From assembly GCA_030611585.1 (NCBI GenBank), contig JAUWPM010000003.1:1-51236 (forward strand): a stretch of 51,236 nt of DNA. The letters are read 5' to 3'. The position numbers and the translations under genes were made by a program. Position 1 is the first letter of the stretch. The number at the start of each line of letters is the position of its first letter. Positions 38,792 to 48,739 of this stretch are shown here, piece by piece. This DNA is from Methanosarcinales archaeon. Lineage in GTDB: Archaea > Halobacteriota > Syntropharchaeia > Alkanophagales > Methanospirareceae. The notes beneath the pieces were generated by a model. That model was not told the DNA's origin. It ran no database searches and saw only the letters and a list, made by a program, of their open reading frames with translations.

Positions 38792-39610
38792 ATGAATATA
38801 GAGGAGATAAAAGCTAAAGTTGAAACTGAAGTGAACGAGAAAGCAAACGAGAAAATGCCGAGAACGGACGATGCAGCCCTGAGCGTAGATGGCCCGATAA
38901 GGGATGAAGAGATTCCGATATTAGAGCATCTTGTTGAACTCCGGAAGAGGGCTATCGTTGTCTTAATCCCGTTCGGTATTGCCGCGCTGGCAATGTTCCC
39001 TTTTTCAAACATTTTCCTTCGCTACTTATTATTCCATAATCTCTTCCCTGAAGAAATGGCTATGTTTGTTTATAATCCGCTGGAATGGATGAGTGTGAGG
39101 CTTTTATTCTGCTTCGTATTCGCTCTTTCTGTTACGATACCATTAATAATATATGAGACTTTCGCTTTCATACGACCCGGGTTGTACCCCTCAGAGCGCA
39201 AATTTTTCCTGATGGTTGTCATACCTTCGATCTGCTGCTATGGCGTCGGTACGGTCTTCGCCTATTACTTCGTCCTTCCTATGATCTTCCGTTATCTCAT
39301 CGGCTATTCCGGAGAGGTAGCACAGGTTGCACTTTCTGCAAAACGGATCTTTTCTATCATCCTTTACACCGGTGTTGGATTCGGGCTGATTTTTCAAATC
39401 CCCTTCGTAATGACCTTAGCGGTGAAGCTGAAAATAGTCACGCATTCGTGGCTCAGGGATAAGAGAGTGATAATCTACGGGCTGATAATAGGCATTGCTT
39501 TCTTCGTCATCGCGGACCCCACGGGCATTTCAATGATCATGGCGTTGATGGCAATAGCACTATTCGAACTTGGACTGTTGCTAACGCGATATATCGGGCG
39601 TAAACGATAA
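38792..39610 (+). CDS. tatC: Sec-independent translocase TatC (copy 2)
   Basis: EEIPILEHLVELRKRAIVVLIPFGI, PLEWMSVRLLFCFVFALSVTIPLIIYETFAFIRPGLYPSERKFF. Confidence 0.93.
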   Translation: MNIEEIKAKVETEVNEKANEKMPRTDDAALSVDGPIRDEEIPILEHLVELRKRAIVVLIPFGIAALAMFPFSNIFLRYLLFHNLFPEEMAMFVYNPLEWMSVRLLFCFVFALSVTIPLIIYETFAFIRPGLYPSERKFFLMVVIPSICCYGVGTVFAYYFVLPMIFRYLIGYSGEVAQVALSAKRIFSIILYTGVGFGLIFQIPFVMTLAVKLKIVTHSWLRDKRVIIYGLIIGIAFFVIADPTGISMIMALMAIALFELGLLLTRYIGRKR

Positions 39611-39624
39611 TCTTTATATATACC
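39611..39624 (+). promoter_or_regulatory. TATA-like element upstream of tatA
   Basis: ctttatatataccc roughly 35-45 nt before the ATG. Confidence 0.45.
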
Positions 39625-39656
39625 CGCGCTTATTTTATAGATAGGAGAAGAAAGAG

Positions 39657-40022
39657 ATGTTTTTTGGAATGATGTTTTTTGGAATGCCCGGCGGAGGCGA
39701 ATTGATAGTAATAGGGATATTGATAATAGTCCTGTTATTCGGCGCAGCGAAGGTGCCACAGCTTGCAAGGTCATTTGGGCAGGCAATGGGGGAGTTCAAA
39801 AAGGCGAAACGCGAATCGGAACTGAACCTCAAAAATCTTGAGGATTCCATAACGGGCGACGAGAAAGGAGCGATACCGAAGACGACGGCAAGCGTGGAGA
39901 CGAAGACCGAAAACGTCAACATAAAAGAAGTAGCCGCGTATATGGGCATAGATACCGCGGGGAAGACCGAAGAGGAGTTAAAAGCGGAAGTGCAGGCAAA
40001 GATGAAATCCTCTACTAAGTAG
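39657..40022 (+). CDS. tatA: Twin-arginine translocase TatA/TatB-type protein
   Basis: ELIVIGILIIVLLFGAAKVPQLARSFGQAMGEFKKAKRESE. Confidence 0.93.
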   Translation: MFFGMMFFGMPGGGELIVIGILIIVLLFGAAKVPQLARSFGQAMGEFKKAKRESELNLKNLEDSITGDEKGAIPKTTASVETKTENVNIKEVAAYMGIDTAGKTEEELKAEVQAKMKSSTK

Positions 40023-40550
40023 GAAAAGGAATTGATTGATCAAATTCCCTGGATTTATCTATTACCGCCGAGAGCGCAGAGACAACAGGGTTTTTAGACG
40101 GTTTTAATCATTGGTACGTGTTTATAACCACAAGATTACACGGATTTTCACACAACTTTTTTACCTTCGGTAAAAACCGTGACTAAAAACATTCTCCTTT
40201 TTTCTTTTAGCACTGTGGGGCTCTGCCCCACGACCCCGAAAACCCTGTAAGGGTTTAGTTTTCTTTTTGTGAAAAAGAAAAAGTGTTGTGATGCTTCTGC
40301 GTGCTCCGCGTACTCTGCGGTAAAACTGTGGTAACTATCTGAAAATTTAGTGATTCCGCCGGGAAATTAGACCGTGCCACGGTATTCAGTGAATCAGCCG
40401 CTTATTTCACGATACTTTTAAAAATATTCCAAAAGGTTTATATATGTGCAAAGAGCACCCTTTTAGAGGATGGGAAATAGCGGGTTAAGTAAGAGAAGAG
40501 AAAGAATCGTATGTGTGAGTCAAGGTTAAAGATAAGGAGATAATGAAAGA

Positions 40551-41537
40551 ATGACTACCGGTGGTGGAATTGGAAGGGTCGTTGTTGCACCTGCGCACTT
40601 ACACGCGGGTAACATGGACTTAACCGGAGACCTTGGACGGCTCTACGGCACTGCGGGTTTCACTATTGATTACCCCCGAACGGTTATAGAAGCAGTTAAA
40701 TCGGACAAGATCACTGTTAGGGGAGAAGACAGAGAGAACGCAGAGAGATATGCGAGTGCGTTCATGGAGCGATTCAAGGTCGGGGGTGGGATCGAGATAA
40801 ACGTCAAGGAAACCATTCCGGAGCATCTCGGCATGGGATCTCAGACCGCACTCGCGTTATCTATCGGCAGTGCGATTTCAGAACTTTATAACCGCTCTAT
40901 TGCTGTGGAAGAGATGGCTATTGCGCTTGGAAGGTCAGACATCGTTGCGCTTGGTTTTAACTCGTTCCAAACCGGAGGGTTCATCGTTGACGGCGGATAC
41001 AAAATAGAAGACAAATGCAGGCGGGTTCCACCCTGCATATTCAGGTATCCGATACCGGAGGACTGGCTATTCGTCGTTTGCATACCGAAAAAGCCGATAC
41101 CAGCGATACTGAAGATAAAAGAGCACGAGGAAGAGATACTTAACAATCTGAAGCCAATGCCGGAGCAGACGTCCGACCGTCTCTCAAGAATAATGCTCAT
41201 GCAGGTTATGCCCTCTATTATGGAGCACGACATAAAGACCTTCGGTAAATACATAACGGCGTTCAACAGCCGCCTTGGCGGTTTCTGGGAAGAGTTCCAG
41301 GAAGGCAACACTTACTGCGACCCCATCGTGGAGGCGGGAGTGAAAATACTGTTAGAGAACGGAGCTTATGGCGCGTGCCAAACCTGCTGGGGTCCAACGT
41401 TCTACGGGCTCGTGGACGACGGGGACACCGCGCGAAAGCTCGTTGCGAAACTTGAGGATCTTTTAGATAGCGAAGGCGGAGGGGAAGTATTTTATACCCC
41501 AGGCAACAATCAAGGAGCGAGAATAATAAAATGGTAA
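40551..41537 (+). CDS. Beta-ribofuranosylaminobenzene 5'-phosphate synthase (methanopterin biosynthesis)
   Basis: GHMP-type IPEHLGMGSQTALALSIGSAI, GRSDIVALGFNSFQTGGFIVDGG, ACQTCWGPTFYGLV. Confidence 0.9.
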   Translation: MTTGGGIGRVVVAPAHLHAGNMDLTGDLGRLYGTAGFTIDYPRTVIEAVKSDKITVRGEDRENAERYASAFMERFKVGGGIEINVKETIPEHLGMGSQTALALSIGSAISELYNRSIAVEEMAIALGRSDIVALGFNSFQTGGFIVDGGYKIEDKCRRVPPCIFRYPIPEDWLFVVCIPKKPIPAILKIKEHEEEILNNLKPMPEQTSDRLSRIMLMQVMPSIMEHDIKTFGKYITAFNSRLGGFWEEFQEGNTYCDPIVEAGVKILLENGAYGACQTCWGPTFYGLVDDGDTARKLVAKLEDLLDSEGGGEVFYTPGNNQGARIIKW

Positions 41538-42682
41538 CCGCAATAGGAATAGACCCCGGAACGAAGAGCATGGACGTTTTCGGCTTTGATGACGAGACCG
41601 AGGAGGTGATTATGGACCTCGCAATACCCCGGATTGAGGTAACGAAGAATCCTGCGATCGTGCTGGATGCGATACGTGAATTAGGCATGGAGATAGACGT
41701 AATCGTCGGTCCAAGCGGCTACGGGCTGCCAATGGTAAAAGCTTCGGAAGCTGCGGATGCAGAGATCAATGCGGCAACGTTCATAACGAAAGCCGACATT
41801 GCGAGAAGGCTGAACATCGTCGGGTTACGGGAGTTGATGTTCCTAATGAAGAAGTCGAACCTAAACGTCTGGTTTCCGCCTGGAGTCATCCATCTACCGA
41901 CCGTTCCAGAATACCGGAAGATAAACAAAATAGACCTGGGGACCGCAGACAAGGTCTTCACCGCAGTTTCCGGGATAAAGGATCAAGCGGAGAAATACGG
42001 GATCGAGTACTCAGGAACGTCGTTCATCGTGCTTGAGATTGGCTTCGGCTACACGGCTGCGATGGGAATAGAAAATGGTAAGATAGTTGACGGCGTCGGC
42101 GGAACCATGGGCGGAGTCGGGTACATGGGCATGGGTGCGGTAGACGGAGAACTCGCATACGCCCTGGCGAATACTGTAACGGACTTTTCAAAGATGATGC
42201 TCTTCGATGGCGGTGCAGCCGCTATTTCACAGATAAACCCACAGAAGACTTCTATTGAGGAATTCGTTAGCCGTGCACGGCGGCAAGACTCAGAGCAGCA
42301 TGTGAAGCTTGCTTATTTCGCTATGCTGGAATCAATAATCAAGGATACGTATCTGATGCTTTCTTCCGTCAGGAAGCCAAAGGAGATATTGCTTAGCGGT
42401 CGGTTCACGAGGATCGAGCCCTTCGTTCAGGACGTAACCGCAGTACTGCGGGATCATCTCCAGGGGCTCGGAATCCAAGCAGGAATAAGAACCCTGACAA
42501 GGACTGGCGGTGAGGTAAAAGAAGCTGCGGAGGGTGCGGCACTCATTGCAAATGGGATAGCAGGCGGGAAATACGAGAACCTGATCGAAACTATGGAGCT
42601 GCGGAAAAGCTCAGGCGGGGTGTTCAGCCACGTCTACATGAATAAGGAAGTACGGGGACGAATGGAGGAGACCTTTAGCTGA
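41531..42682 (+). CDS. DUF1464 family protein (predicted ASKHA-fold kinase-like), copy 1
   Basis: AIGIDPGTKSMDVFGFDD, VGPSGYGLPM, WFPPGVIHLPTVPEYRKINKIDLGTADKVF. Confidence 0.88.
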   Translation: MVTAIGIDPGTKSMDVFGFDDETEEVIMDLAIPRIEVTKNPAIVLDAIRELGMEIDVIVGPSGYGLPMVKASEAADAEINAATFITKADIARRLNIVGLRELMFLMKKSNLNVWFPPGVIHLPTVPEYRKINKIDLGTADKVFTAVSGIKDQAEKYGIEYSGTSFIVLEIGFGYTAAMGIENGKIVDGVGGTMGGVGYMGMGAVDGELAYALANTVTDFSKMMLFDGGAAAISQINPQKTSIEEFVSRARRQDSEQHVKLAYFAMLESIIKDTYLMLSSVRKPKEILLSGRFTRIEPFVQDVTAVLRDHLQGLGIQAGIRTLTRTGGEVKEAAEGAALIANGIAGGKYENLIETMELRKSSGGVFSHVYMNKEVRGRMEETFS

Positions 42683-42702
42683 TAAAGGGGTATTCAAAAA
42701 TT

Positions 42703-43839
42703 ATGACACGAGCGGCAGGTGTTGATCCGGGCACGAAGAGCATGGACATCTGTGCGATTGAAGATGGCAAGGTGTACTATGAGAATCCACTTGATAATAT
42801 CGAATTAGCAAAAGAGCCGGAAAGGATAAACGATGCGTTACGAGAAGCGTTACCCGTGGATCTCATTACCGGACCTTCGGGTTATGGCGTGGAGCCAACG
42901 CGAATAGAGGAGATTCCGGAACGCATCTTCGAGGATTGGTATTACAATTATATCTTGCTGACAACGAAGGCGGAGATACAGAAAGGGATCGCGGACGGCG
43001 TATTTGGCGCGATACTGTACAAGAACATGACGGATTTCTCGGTCTGGATGAGACGGGAGAAGTTCCCGGTTACGTTCATCCCCGGAGTGATCGAACTGCC
43101 GACCGTGCCGTACTACCGGAAGATAAACAAGCTGGATATGGGTACTGCGGACAAGTTAGCCGTGACTGCTCTTGGGGTTCACGACCAGGCGAGACGGTTA
43201 GGGATTCCGTATTCGGACGTGTCATTCATACTCGTGGAAGTTGGCTTTGGCTACAATGCGGTTATGGGCGTAGAAGGCGGCAGAATCGTGGACGGCATTG
43301 GGGGTACGAACTTCCCGGGTATCGGGTTTTTAACCGCTTCGGCGTTGGATGGCGAATTGGTGCAGCTCGTCCGTAACTGGGAGCGAAAGGACGTATTCGA
43401 GGGTGGCGTGGTGTCCGTTACCGGCGAAATGGATCCGGAGGCGTTTGTAAACCGGAAAGACGCTAAAAACGAGATTGCATTTGACGCAATGATGGATGGC
43501 ATAAAGAAAGCGGTTGCGTCAATGAAGGTATCGGTAAATAATCCACGCGAAATTCTACTCTCTGGTAGGTGGGCGAAGCAGAACGAGATAAAGAAGGAGC
43601 TGATAACGCGGCTTTCACATCACGCGGACGTGCGTGCAGTAGGGTTCTTAGAGGGTGCGGCAAAGACGAAGGAGACTGCGCAGGGCTATGCCGTCATCGC
43701 GGACGGGTTGGCTGGCGGCGAATTCAAGCAGTTGATCGAGTGGATGAAGATAAACGAAGCTCAGGGGACTGCTCTGGATTATGTTTATCATCCAAAGTTT
43801 GAGGGCGTGCCGGAGAGGTTTGTGGGGTTTAAAGGGTAA
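42703..43839 (+). CDS. DUF1464 family protein, copy 2
   Basis: AAGVDPGTKSMDICAIEDG, TGPSGYGVEP, FIPGVIELPTVPYYRKINKLDMGTADKLA. Confidence 0.88.
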   Translation: MTRAAGVDPGTKSMDICAIEDGKVYYENPLDNIELAKEPERINDALREALPVDLITGPSGYGVEPTRIEEIPERIFEDWYYNYILLTTKAEIQKGIADGVFGAILYKNMTDFSVWMRREKFPVTFIPGVIELPTVPYYRKINKLDMGTADKLAVTALGVHDQARRLGIPYSDVSFILVEVGFGYNAVMGVEGGRIVDGIGGTNFPGIGFLTASALDGELVQLVRNWERKDVFEGGVVSVTGEMDPEAFVNRKDAKNEIAFDAMMDGIKKAVASMKVSVNNPREILLSGRWAKQNEIKKELITRLSHHADVRAVGFLEGAAKTKETAQGYAVIADGLAGGEFKQLIEWMKINEAQGTALDYVYHPKFEGVPERFVGFKG

Positions 43840-43960
43840 AGTAAGGGTGGAGTGTCGTGGTATCTTAAAAAAGCGGAGCACGGTAGTTGGTTTGGTGGAG
43901 TGGGAAGAGGCGCATCAGAGCAATTTCAAATGATTTCTTTTTGTCCCAAAGCTCTCAAAA

Positions 43961-43978
43961 GCGATAAACTTATATAGT
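43961..43978 (+). promoter_or_regulatory. TATA-box region of the type III-A operon
   Basis: gcgataaacttatatagt, well placed for a leaderless start near 44000-44010. Confidence 0.6.
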
Positions 43979-44009
43979 AGGAATGATCTTATGTAATGCT
44001 ACATTCCAA

Positions 44010-46442
44010 ATGGATGAGAAGATAATCCAACTTTCCGCTTTGTTACATGATATAGGTAAGTTCTGGCAGGGTGTGGGTGAAAAAGGGAAACACTCAGAAT
44101 TAAGTAGCATGTTTATTCAGGAGTACGTGCCAGAGCAGTGGCACGGGGCTGCTGGGATCGTCGCGAAGCATCATGATCCAGAAGCACGCAAGTCCGGGGA
44201 GTATAAACCTTTAAAGACGATTGTATGTGCAGATTGGCTCTCATCGGGTGAGCGGCGAGGGTTAGTAGAGGATGAAGATAAAGGCGAGCGGAAAGCGACA
44301 CCGCTGATGTCTATTTTTTCGGAGATTAACATTGGTAAAGGCACGCCTGGTCCCGCGCAGTATTATCCCATACATAAGTTGGAATTGGATAAGGAAGTTA
44401 TATTTCCCAAACCGTTAGAAGGTAAGAAAGGAGAAGATCGTTTAAAGGGGGATTATACCGGATTATGGACGGATTTCGTGAAAGAAGTGGAAAGCATAAA
44501 GGTGATAACAGATTTTGATGCGTATTTCAATACGCTTTACTATCTATTGCAGAAATATACGTGGTGTGTGCCTTCTGCGGTCTGGAAAGATGTTCCGGAT
44601 GTTTCCTTGTTTGATCATTTGAAGACGACATGTGCGATTGCAGCGTGTTTGTGCAATGCCGAGGAGCATTACCTCAACAACGTGATAAGTGGTATAGAAA
44701 AAAGTTGGAGAAAAGAAGATTTAAATGAGGAAGAGGAAAGCGCCTTAAATGATGGTAAATTCCTGCTTATAGGTGGGGATATTTCTGGCGTCCAGAATTT
44801 TATTTATGCCGTAACCTCAAAAGGAGCCGCGAAAGGTTTACGTGGCAGGTCGTTTTACCTTGAGTTGCTTACAGAAAGCACTGCCAAGTATATCTTACGT
44901 GAATTGAATTTGCCAATTGCAAATCTACTCTATTGCGGTGGTGGACATTTTTACATCCTCGCACCCAGCGTTGTAGAGAGCGATTTAGAAGGTTTAAGGA
45001 AAAGAATTGCTGAAGATTTGTTAGAGGTTCACAGTGTAGAACTATATTTAGTGCTTGATTGGCTTCTGTTATCTGCTAATGTATTTCAAAAGAGGCAGTT
45101 TGGCGATGCATGGACGGGTATAGGCAAGAAAATAGCGAAAATGAAGAAGAGGAAATTTGCAGAGATTCTGGAGAGGCATGATAGAATTTTTGGACCCATG
45201 GGCGAAGGGGGAACAAAAGAGACTTGTGATATCTGCGGTAGTGAGGAAGAAGTAATTGAGGAAGAAGATGGAAGGAGAATATGTACCTTTTGTAAAAGTT
45301 TAGAGAGTCTTGCGAAAGAGATTGGAAAGGCAAGTTATTGGATTGAAACATGGAAAACTGATATAAAAATAAGTGAAAAAGAAAAAGGTAGTTGGAAAGA
45401 AGCTATTTCTAAATTTGGTGTTGAATATGCGTTTGTGGAAAAGATGGATAATGATTTGAAGACAAGAGAAGCTGACCACATATCAGTGTATAAGCTAAAT
45501 GATACCCATTTCTCGAATGTTATTCCAGGCTATAAGGATGCGAAATCGCCAATTTCATTTGGATTTAAGTTCTTGACGAAGAATACCCCATATAAAGAAA
45601 TAAAAGATATGGAAGGAAAAGCCCACCCCACAGAGGATATAAAAGATTTTCGCGATTTAGCGAGAGATTCTGAAGGAATAAATACTTGGGCTGTATTAAG
45701 AGCTGACGTAGATAATCTTGGTAAGATATTTGCAGATGGTTTAGGTGAGGATAGAACGATTTCAAGAGTATCAAATCTGAGCGCCATGCTTTCGCTCTTC
45801 TTTATGGGCTGGATGGAGAAGATATGTGAAGATGATAAATATAGGGAGAAAGTGTATGCGATTTACTCTGGAGGGGATGACCTTTTCGTAGTTGGTGCAT
45901 GGGATAGAATGCCAGAAATAGGGAAGAATATTTATGACGATTTCGGGACTTTCACGTGCATGAATCCAAATATAACCTTATCCGTAGGTATAACGATAGC
46001 GCCGTCAGAGAAATATCCGTTGTATCAAGCTGCGGATTTGGCAGGAAAAGCATTGGATAAATCAAAGGATTTGAAAGGAAAAAATGGTGTCACGTTCTTG
46101 AATATGCCAATGAAGTGGGATATATTCAGCGGAGATATTACAGAACTCAAAGAAGATTTGAAGAAGCTTCTTAATGCCAGCGTTTCTCGTGGCTTTTTAC
46201 AAAAGTTGAATGCGATATATGGCGAATATGAAAAACAGAAGGTGGAACATGGAGAAGCTTCAGCAAAGTATGACGACCGATATGGTAGATGGCGATGGTT
46301 ATTGGCGTACGTGATAGCGAGAACAAAAGTTTCAAAAGAGGATAAGCAATTATTGAAAAAAACGGAAGTGCTCATTCGTAAAAATATTGAGTATTTACCT
46401 ATCGCAGTGCGATGGGTAGAATATTTAACGAGAAAGGAATAG
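44010..46442 (+). CDS. cas10: Type III-A CRISPR Cas10/Csm1 with HD and GGDD palm domains
   Basis: HD motif LLHDIGKFW, zinc motif CDICGSEEEVIEEEDGRRICTFC, palm motif YAIYSGGDDLFVVG. The ORF track start is 43983; MDEKIIQLSALLHDIGKF at 44010 is preferred. Confidence 0.95.
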   Translation: MDEKIIQLSALLHDIGKFWQGVGEKGKHSELSSMFIQEYVPEQWHGAAGIVAKHHDPEARKSGEYKPLKTIVCADWLSSGERRGLVEDEDKGERKATPLMSIFSEINIGKGTPGPAQYYPIHKLELDKEVIFPKPLEGKKGEDRLKGDYTGLWTDFVKEVESIKVITDFDAYFNTLYYLLQKYTWCVPSAVWKDVPDVSLFDHLKTTCAIAACLCNAEEHYLNNVISGIEKSWRKEDLNEEEESALNDGKFLLIGGDISGVQNFIYAVTSKGAAKGLRGRSFYLELLTESTAKYILRELNLPIANLLYCGGGHFYILAPSVVESDLEGLRKRIAEDLLEVHSVELYLVLDWLLLSANVFQKRQFGDAWTGIGKKIAKMKKRKFAEILERHDRIFGPMGEGGTKETCDICGSEEEVIEEEDGRRICTFCKSLESLAKEIGKASYWIETWKTDIKISEKEKGSWKEAISKFGVEYAFVEKMDNDLKTREADHISVYKLNDTHFSNVIPGYKDAKSPISFGFKFLTKNTPYKEIKDMEGKAHPTEDIKDFRDLARDSEGINTWAVLRADVDNLGKIFADGLGEDRTISRVSNLSAMLSLFFMGWMEKICEDDKYREKVYAIYSGGDDLFVVGAWDRMPEIGKNIYDDFGTFTCMNPNITLSVGITIAPSEKYPLYQAADLAGKALDKSKDLKGKNGVTFLNMPMKWDIFSGDITELKEDLKKLLNASVSRGFLQKLNAIYGEYEKQKVEHGEASAKYDDRYGRWRWLLAYVIARTKVSKEDKQLLKKTEVLIRKNIEYLPIAVRWVEYLTRKE

Positions 46443-46452
46443 GGTGAGAAAA

Positions 46453-46827
46453 ATGGGTGATGGAATCGTAGAGGAAATAAAAGGGGAATTGCTTTCCATA
46501 CTGGATGGCGATTCCGAAAAATTGGTGAATAACGCGAAGAAATTGGGCAGGCATTTGAGTGGAAGACTCACTACATCTCAGATAAGACGCATTTTCAGTG
46601 AAGTGAAGCAGATGGAAAACTATGACAAGAATAGGTTAAACCTGCTACGACCGAAAATGGCTTATACTGCTGCCCGACACAAGAAGACAGTGCGAGAGAT
46701 AGTAGATTTACAGGAAGTTTTGGATGAGTGTATAAAAAACACGAACAGCGAAGAGCGGTTCAAGAATTTCGGGGATTTTTTCGAGGCAATATTGGCATAT
46801 CACCGTTATTATGGGGGAAAAGAATAG
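46453..46827 (+). CDS. csm2: Csm2 small subunit
   Basis: KLGRHLSGRLTTSQIRRIFSEVKQME...LNLLRPKMAYTAARHK; position between cas10 and csm3. Confidence 0.92.
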   Translation: MGDGIVEEIKGELLSILDGDSEKLVNNAKKLGRHLSGRLTTSQIRRIFSEVKQMENYDKNRLNLLRPKMAYTAARHKKTVREIVDLQEVLDECIKNTNSEERFKNFGDFFEAILAYHRYYGGKE

Positions 46828-46836
46828 GAGGTAAAA

Positions 46837-47664
46837 ATGGTAGAAATAAGTCTGGAAGGAAAGATTGTGATTACAGGAAATATAAGAACAGAAACGGGTT
46901 TAAGTATTGGCGGCGCGACCGTTGGATTAGATATAGGTGGAGTGGATAATCCCGTGATAAAGAATGCAGAAGGTAAACCGTATATACCAGGGTCATCGCT
47001 AAAAGGTAAAATGCGCTCGCTTTTGGAAAAAGCAAATGGATTAGCCACAGATGATAAGCGAATATGGGTAGTGCCAAATGAAATAAGCATACACATGTGT
47101 AATGAGCCGGAGTGCGTGGTCTGCAATATATTTGGAAGGACAACAAGAAAGGAACCTTATTCATCTCCAGGTGGAGGTGCGATAAAAATAGAGAAAGAAA
47201 ACGTTACACCCACTCGTTTAATAGTGAGAGATGCTGTGCTTTCGGAAGATAGCGTAAAAAAGCTGAGGGGGCTGAAGACCGACTTAGAATTTACAGAAGT
47301 GAAGTGGGAGAATGTAATAGATAGAATAACCTCGGCAGCGACTCCAAGACAGATGGAACGGGTTCCAGAAGGAGCAGAATTCAAGTTCGGGATGATATAC
47401 AATGTCTTTACGGAATCAGACAAAAGCAACTTGAGAGAAGTATTCAAAGCACTGGAGCTTCTTGAGCACGATTATCTCGGAGGAAGCGGCTCGAGGGGAT
47501 ATGGCAAGGTGAAATTTGAAGACGTGAACGTATATTGGAATTCAAAGGCTGATTATGAGAACGGAGATGTAGACACCGAGACGAAAACATCAATAAATGG
47601 CGAATACAAAACGCCTGCGAGCATAGTAAAGAATTTTGAAGCGATAAAGGAAAAAATCAAGTAG
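46837..47664 (+). CDS. csm3: Csm3 RAMP (Cas7-type) backbone subunit
   Basis: GKIVITGNIRTETGLSIGG...IGGVDNPVIKNAEGKPYIPGSSLKGKMRSLLE. Confidence 0.95.
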   Translation: MVEISLEGKIVITGNIRTETGLSIGGATVGLDIGGVDNPVIKNAEGKPYIPGSSLKGKMRSLLEKANGLATDDKRIWVVPNEISIHMCNEPECVVCNIFGRTTRKEPYSSPGGGAIKIEKENVTPTRLIVRDAVLSEDSVKKLRGLKTDLEFTEVKWENVIDRITSAATPRQMERVPEGAEFKFGMIYNVFTESDKSNLREVFKALELLEHDYLGGSGSRGYGKVKFEDVNVYWNSKADYENGDVDTETKTSINGEYKTPASIVKNFEAIKEKIK

Positions 47665-47665
47665 C

Positions 47666-48739
47666 ATGAGAGTATGCAAACTGAAGCCAAAGGCGCATTT
47701 TCATCTTGGCGAGAAGGAGACGATTTTGGAGAAGACATCTGATTACATACATTCTGATACCTTATTCAGCGCTATTTGTAACGCATACAGATTGCTTTAC
47801 GGTAACGAAGAACTTGAGACTATGTTAGAAGGATTTATGCGGCATGAGCCACCATTTTTATTCTCTTCTGCTTTTGTGTACGCAGACGATATATTAGTGC
47901 TCCCTTTACCATTATCCGTAGACTGGGATAAATATATGGATAGAGAAGTAATAGAAGGACTAAATGCAGAGAGAAAAGAGACGGATAAGATAGACAGATT
48001 TGACCTTCTAAAAAGGTTAAAGCGGGTGAAATTTGTTTCCGAGCGTATTTTCCGGGACTTGACAAAGGATGAGCGTAGGATAAAGGAATATATTAACGAT
48101 AGGAACATCATCCAAGGCATCCTTTTTACTGATGAAGAAGTAGAAGGATTAAGAAAGCAATTTGATGTGCGAGAAAATAAGGATATAAAAATTTGGAGAG
48201 AACGAGAAGTCCCAAGGGTTGCAATAGATAGAAAAACAAATTCATCACATATTTATCATTTTGGTGAAGTATCATTTGCAACGGATTGTGGACTTTATTT
48301 CCTGATGGATTCGCGGCTGAAAGAATACGAGAAAAGAGTAGAGGCAACCATAAGAGTGCTTGGAGACGAAGGAATCGGCGGAGACCGAACTTACGGTAAA
48401 GGATTGTTTAAACCGGAATTTGACGAGATAGAAGTGAATATGGAACCAAAGAATCACTTTGTTACGCTTTCGTTATTTTATCCGCAGGAAGAGGAACTAT
48501 CCAAGCTAAAAGGCAGATACTACGAGTTGATAACCAGAGGAGGCTGGATTTACTCGATGGATGCGAAGAATCTGAGGCGTAGAACAGTGAGGATGTTCTC
48601 AGAGGGCTCGGTGTTTAGCACAGAGTCTAACTCGGGATTGTATGGCGGTTTAGCTGACGTTAAGCCTGAGGAATTTGCAGAACATGAGGTTTATAGATAT
48701 GGATATGCGTTTGCAGTACCGATGGAGGTGAGCGAATGA
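47666..48739 (+). CDS. csm4: Csm4 RAMP (Cas5-type) subunit
   Basis: CKLKPKAHFHLGEKE..ILEKTSDYIHSDTLFSAICNAYRLLYG, GDEGIGGDRTYGKGLF. Confidence 0.93.
   Translation: MRVCKLKPKAHFHLGEKETILEKTSDYIHSDTLFSAICNAYRLLYGNEELETMLEGFMRHEPPFLFSSAFVYADDILVLPLPLSVDWDKYMDREVIEGLNAERKETDKIDRFDLLKRLKRVKFVSERIFRDLTKDERRIKEYINDRNIIQGILFTDEEVEGLRKQFDVRENKDIKIWREREVPRVAIDRKTNSSHIYHFGEVSFATDCGLYFLMDSRLKEYEKRVEATIRVLGDEGIGGDRTYGKGLFKPEFDEIEVNMEPKNHFVTLSLFYPQEEELSKLKGRYYELITRGGWIYSMDAKNLRRRTVRMFSEGSVFSTESNSGLYGGLADVKPEEFAEHEVYRYGYAFAVPMEVSE

Noticed and set aside
43840-44009. Possible CRISPR leader or array upstream of cas10
   Set aside because: Only ~140-170 bp with no direct repeats; better explained as the operon promoter region
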